A stretch of DNA of 57,418 nucleotides. Source: Candidatus Celaenobacter antarcticus (GTDB taxonomy: Bacteria; Cloacimonadota; Cloacimonadia; JGIOTU-2). The position numbers were made by a program, and so were the translations under genes. The notes below the pieces were generated by a model. It made no database searches. It saw only the letters and a list, made by a program, of their open reading frames with translations, and was not told where the DNA came from. Shown here one piece after another: positions 57,287 through 57,418 of this stretch. The stretch covers positions 1 through 57,418 of the forward strand of contig JAVCDK010000036.1 of NCBI GenBank assembly GCA_030765865.1. Reading direction: 5' to 3'. Numbering within the stretch: the first letter of the stretch is position 1; every line of letters begins with the position of its first letter.

Positions 57287-57418
57287 TCAATATAATTTTT
57301 GGTGATTAGCTTGAAATCGGACCAAAGTGAATATTGATCAAAAAATGGAACAAATTTTCTTTTCTATAATTGTATCTAAACTCCATTTCTTTAAGATAAG
57401 TCAAGAAATGTATTTTAG

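Overview
The window looks like a chromosomal stretch of a low-GC, Gram-negative-type, uncultivated bacterium of the FCB group. Candidatus Cloacimonadota or a close relative is my best guess. This is inference from gene content: six secreted proteins end in a type IX secretion (T9SS, Por) type-A sorting domain with the NYPNPF / YNIKGQLV / SGIYFYK signature, there are LruC-type lipoproteins, a TonB-dependent receptor, c-di-GMP proteins and a TrmB-family regulator, and there is no rRNA, tRNA or taxonomic marker to confirm it. No mobile element, CRISPR array, tRNA or rRNA was seen.

Layout. 1-3.7 kb (minus): a DsbD thiol-disulfide transporter cut by the window edge, and just upstream of it a secreted thioredoxin-fold/PKD/beta-helix T9SS protein. 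The reading frame of the latter is broken by an in-frame TGA exactly at the first redox position of a CxxC-like motif (UxxC, selenoprotein candidate) and by a single-base frameshift in the PKD domain. 3.8-11.1 kb (minus): two large T9SS proteins that share a near-identical cohesin-like domain; the second also carries a dockerin and a seven-blade propeller made of 61-residue repeats. 11.5-16.5 kb (minus): TrmB-family regulator, REC-PASx3-HD-GYP protein, a 60-residue relic of a histidine kinase, and an ABC-type substrate-binding protein. 16.6-26.5 kb: M16 peptidase, two convergent LruC lipoproteins, and a T9SS FG-GAP/propeller protein. 26.7-33.0 kb: clpB-groEL operon with a CIRCE element, then gpsA and an EamA permease in the other direction. 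33.5-37.5 kb (minus): TonB receptor and a membrane-tethered metallopeptidase. 37.6-43.3 kb (plus): a tight seven-gene operon (lipocalin, acyl-activating enzyme, lipocalin lipoprotein, unknown exported protein, DUF1295 membrane enzyme, DUF523-DUF1722, molybdopterin oxidoreductase) that looks like a lipid-modification or oxidative-repair cluster. 43.6-48.1 kb: HEAT-repeat and TPR envelope proteins, GNAT, RidA. 48.5-57.3 kb (plus): two T9SS proteins, one a heparinase-like polysaccharide lyase, then REC-PAS-GGDEF and a periplasmic esterase.

How the genes fit together. The theme is cell-surface biology: T9SS cargo with modular adhesion and scaffolding domains, disulfide handling (DsbD plus a possible secreted thioredoxin-like selenoprotein), outer-membrane uptake and lipid modification. 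A pair of response regulators with similar receiver domains would degrade and make c-di-GMP. The most unusual signals are three in-frame TGA codons that interrupt otherwise intact genes (3445-3447, 41780-41782, 49998-50000). TGA also works as a normal stop in this window (ATGA overlaps at 41630, 42601 and 56135), so a global code change is unlikely; selenocysteine, point nonsense mutation, suppression or sequence error must be separated case by case.
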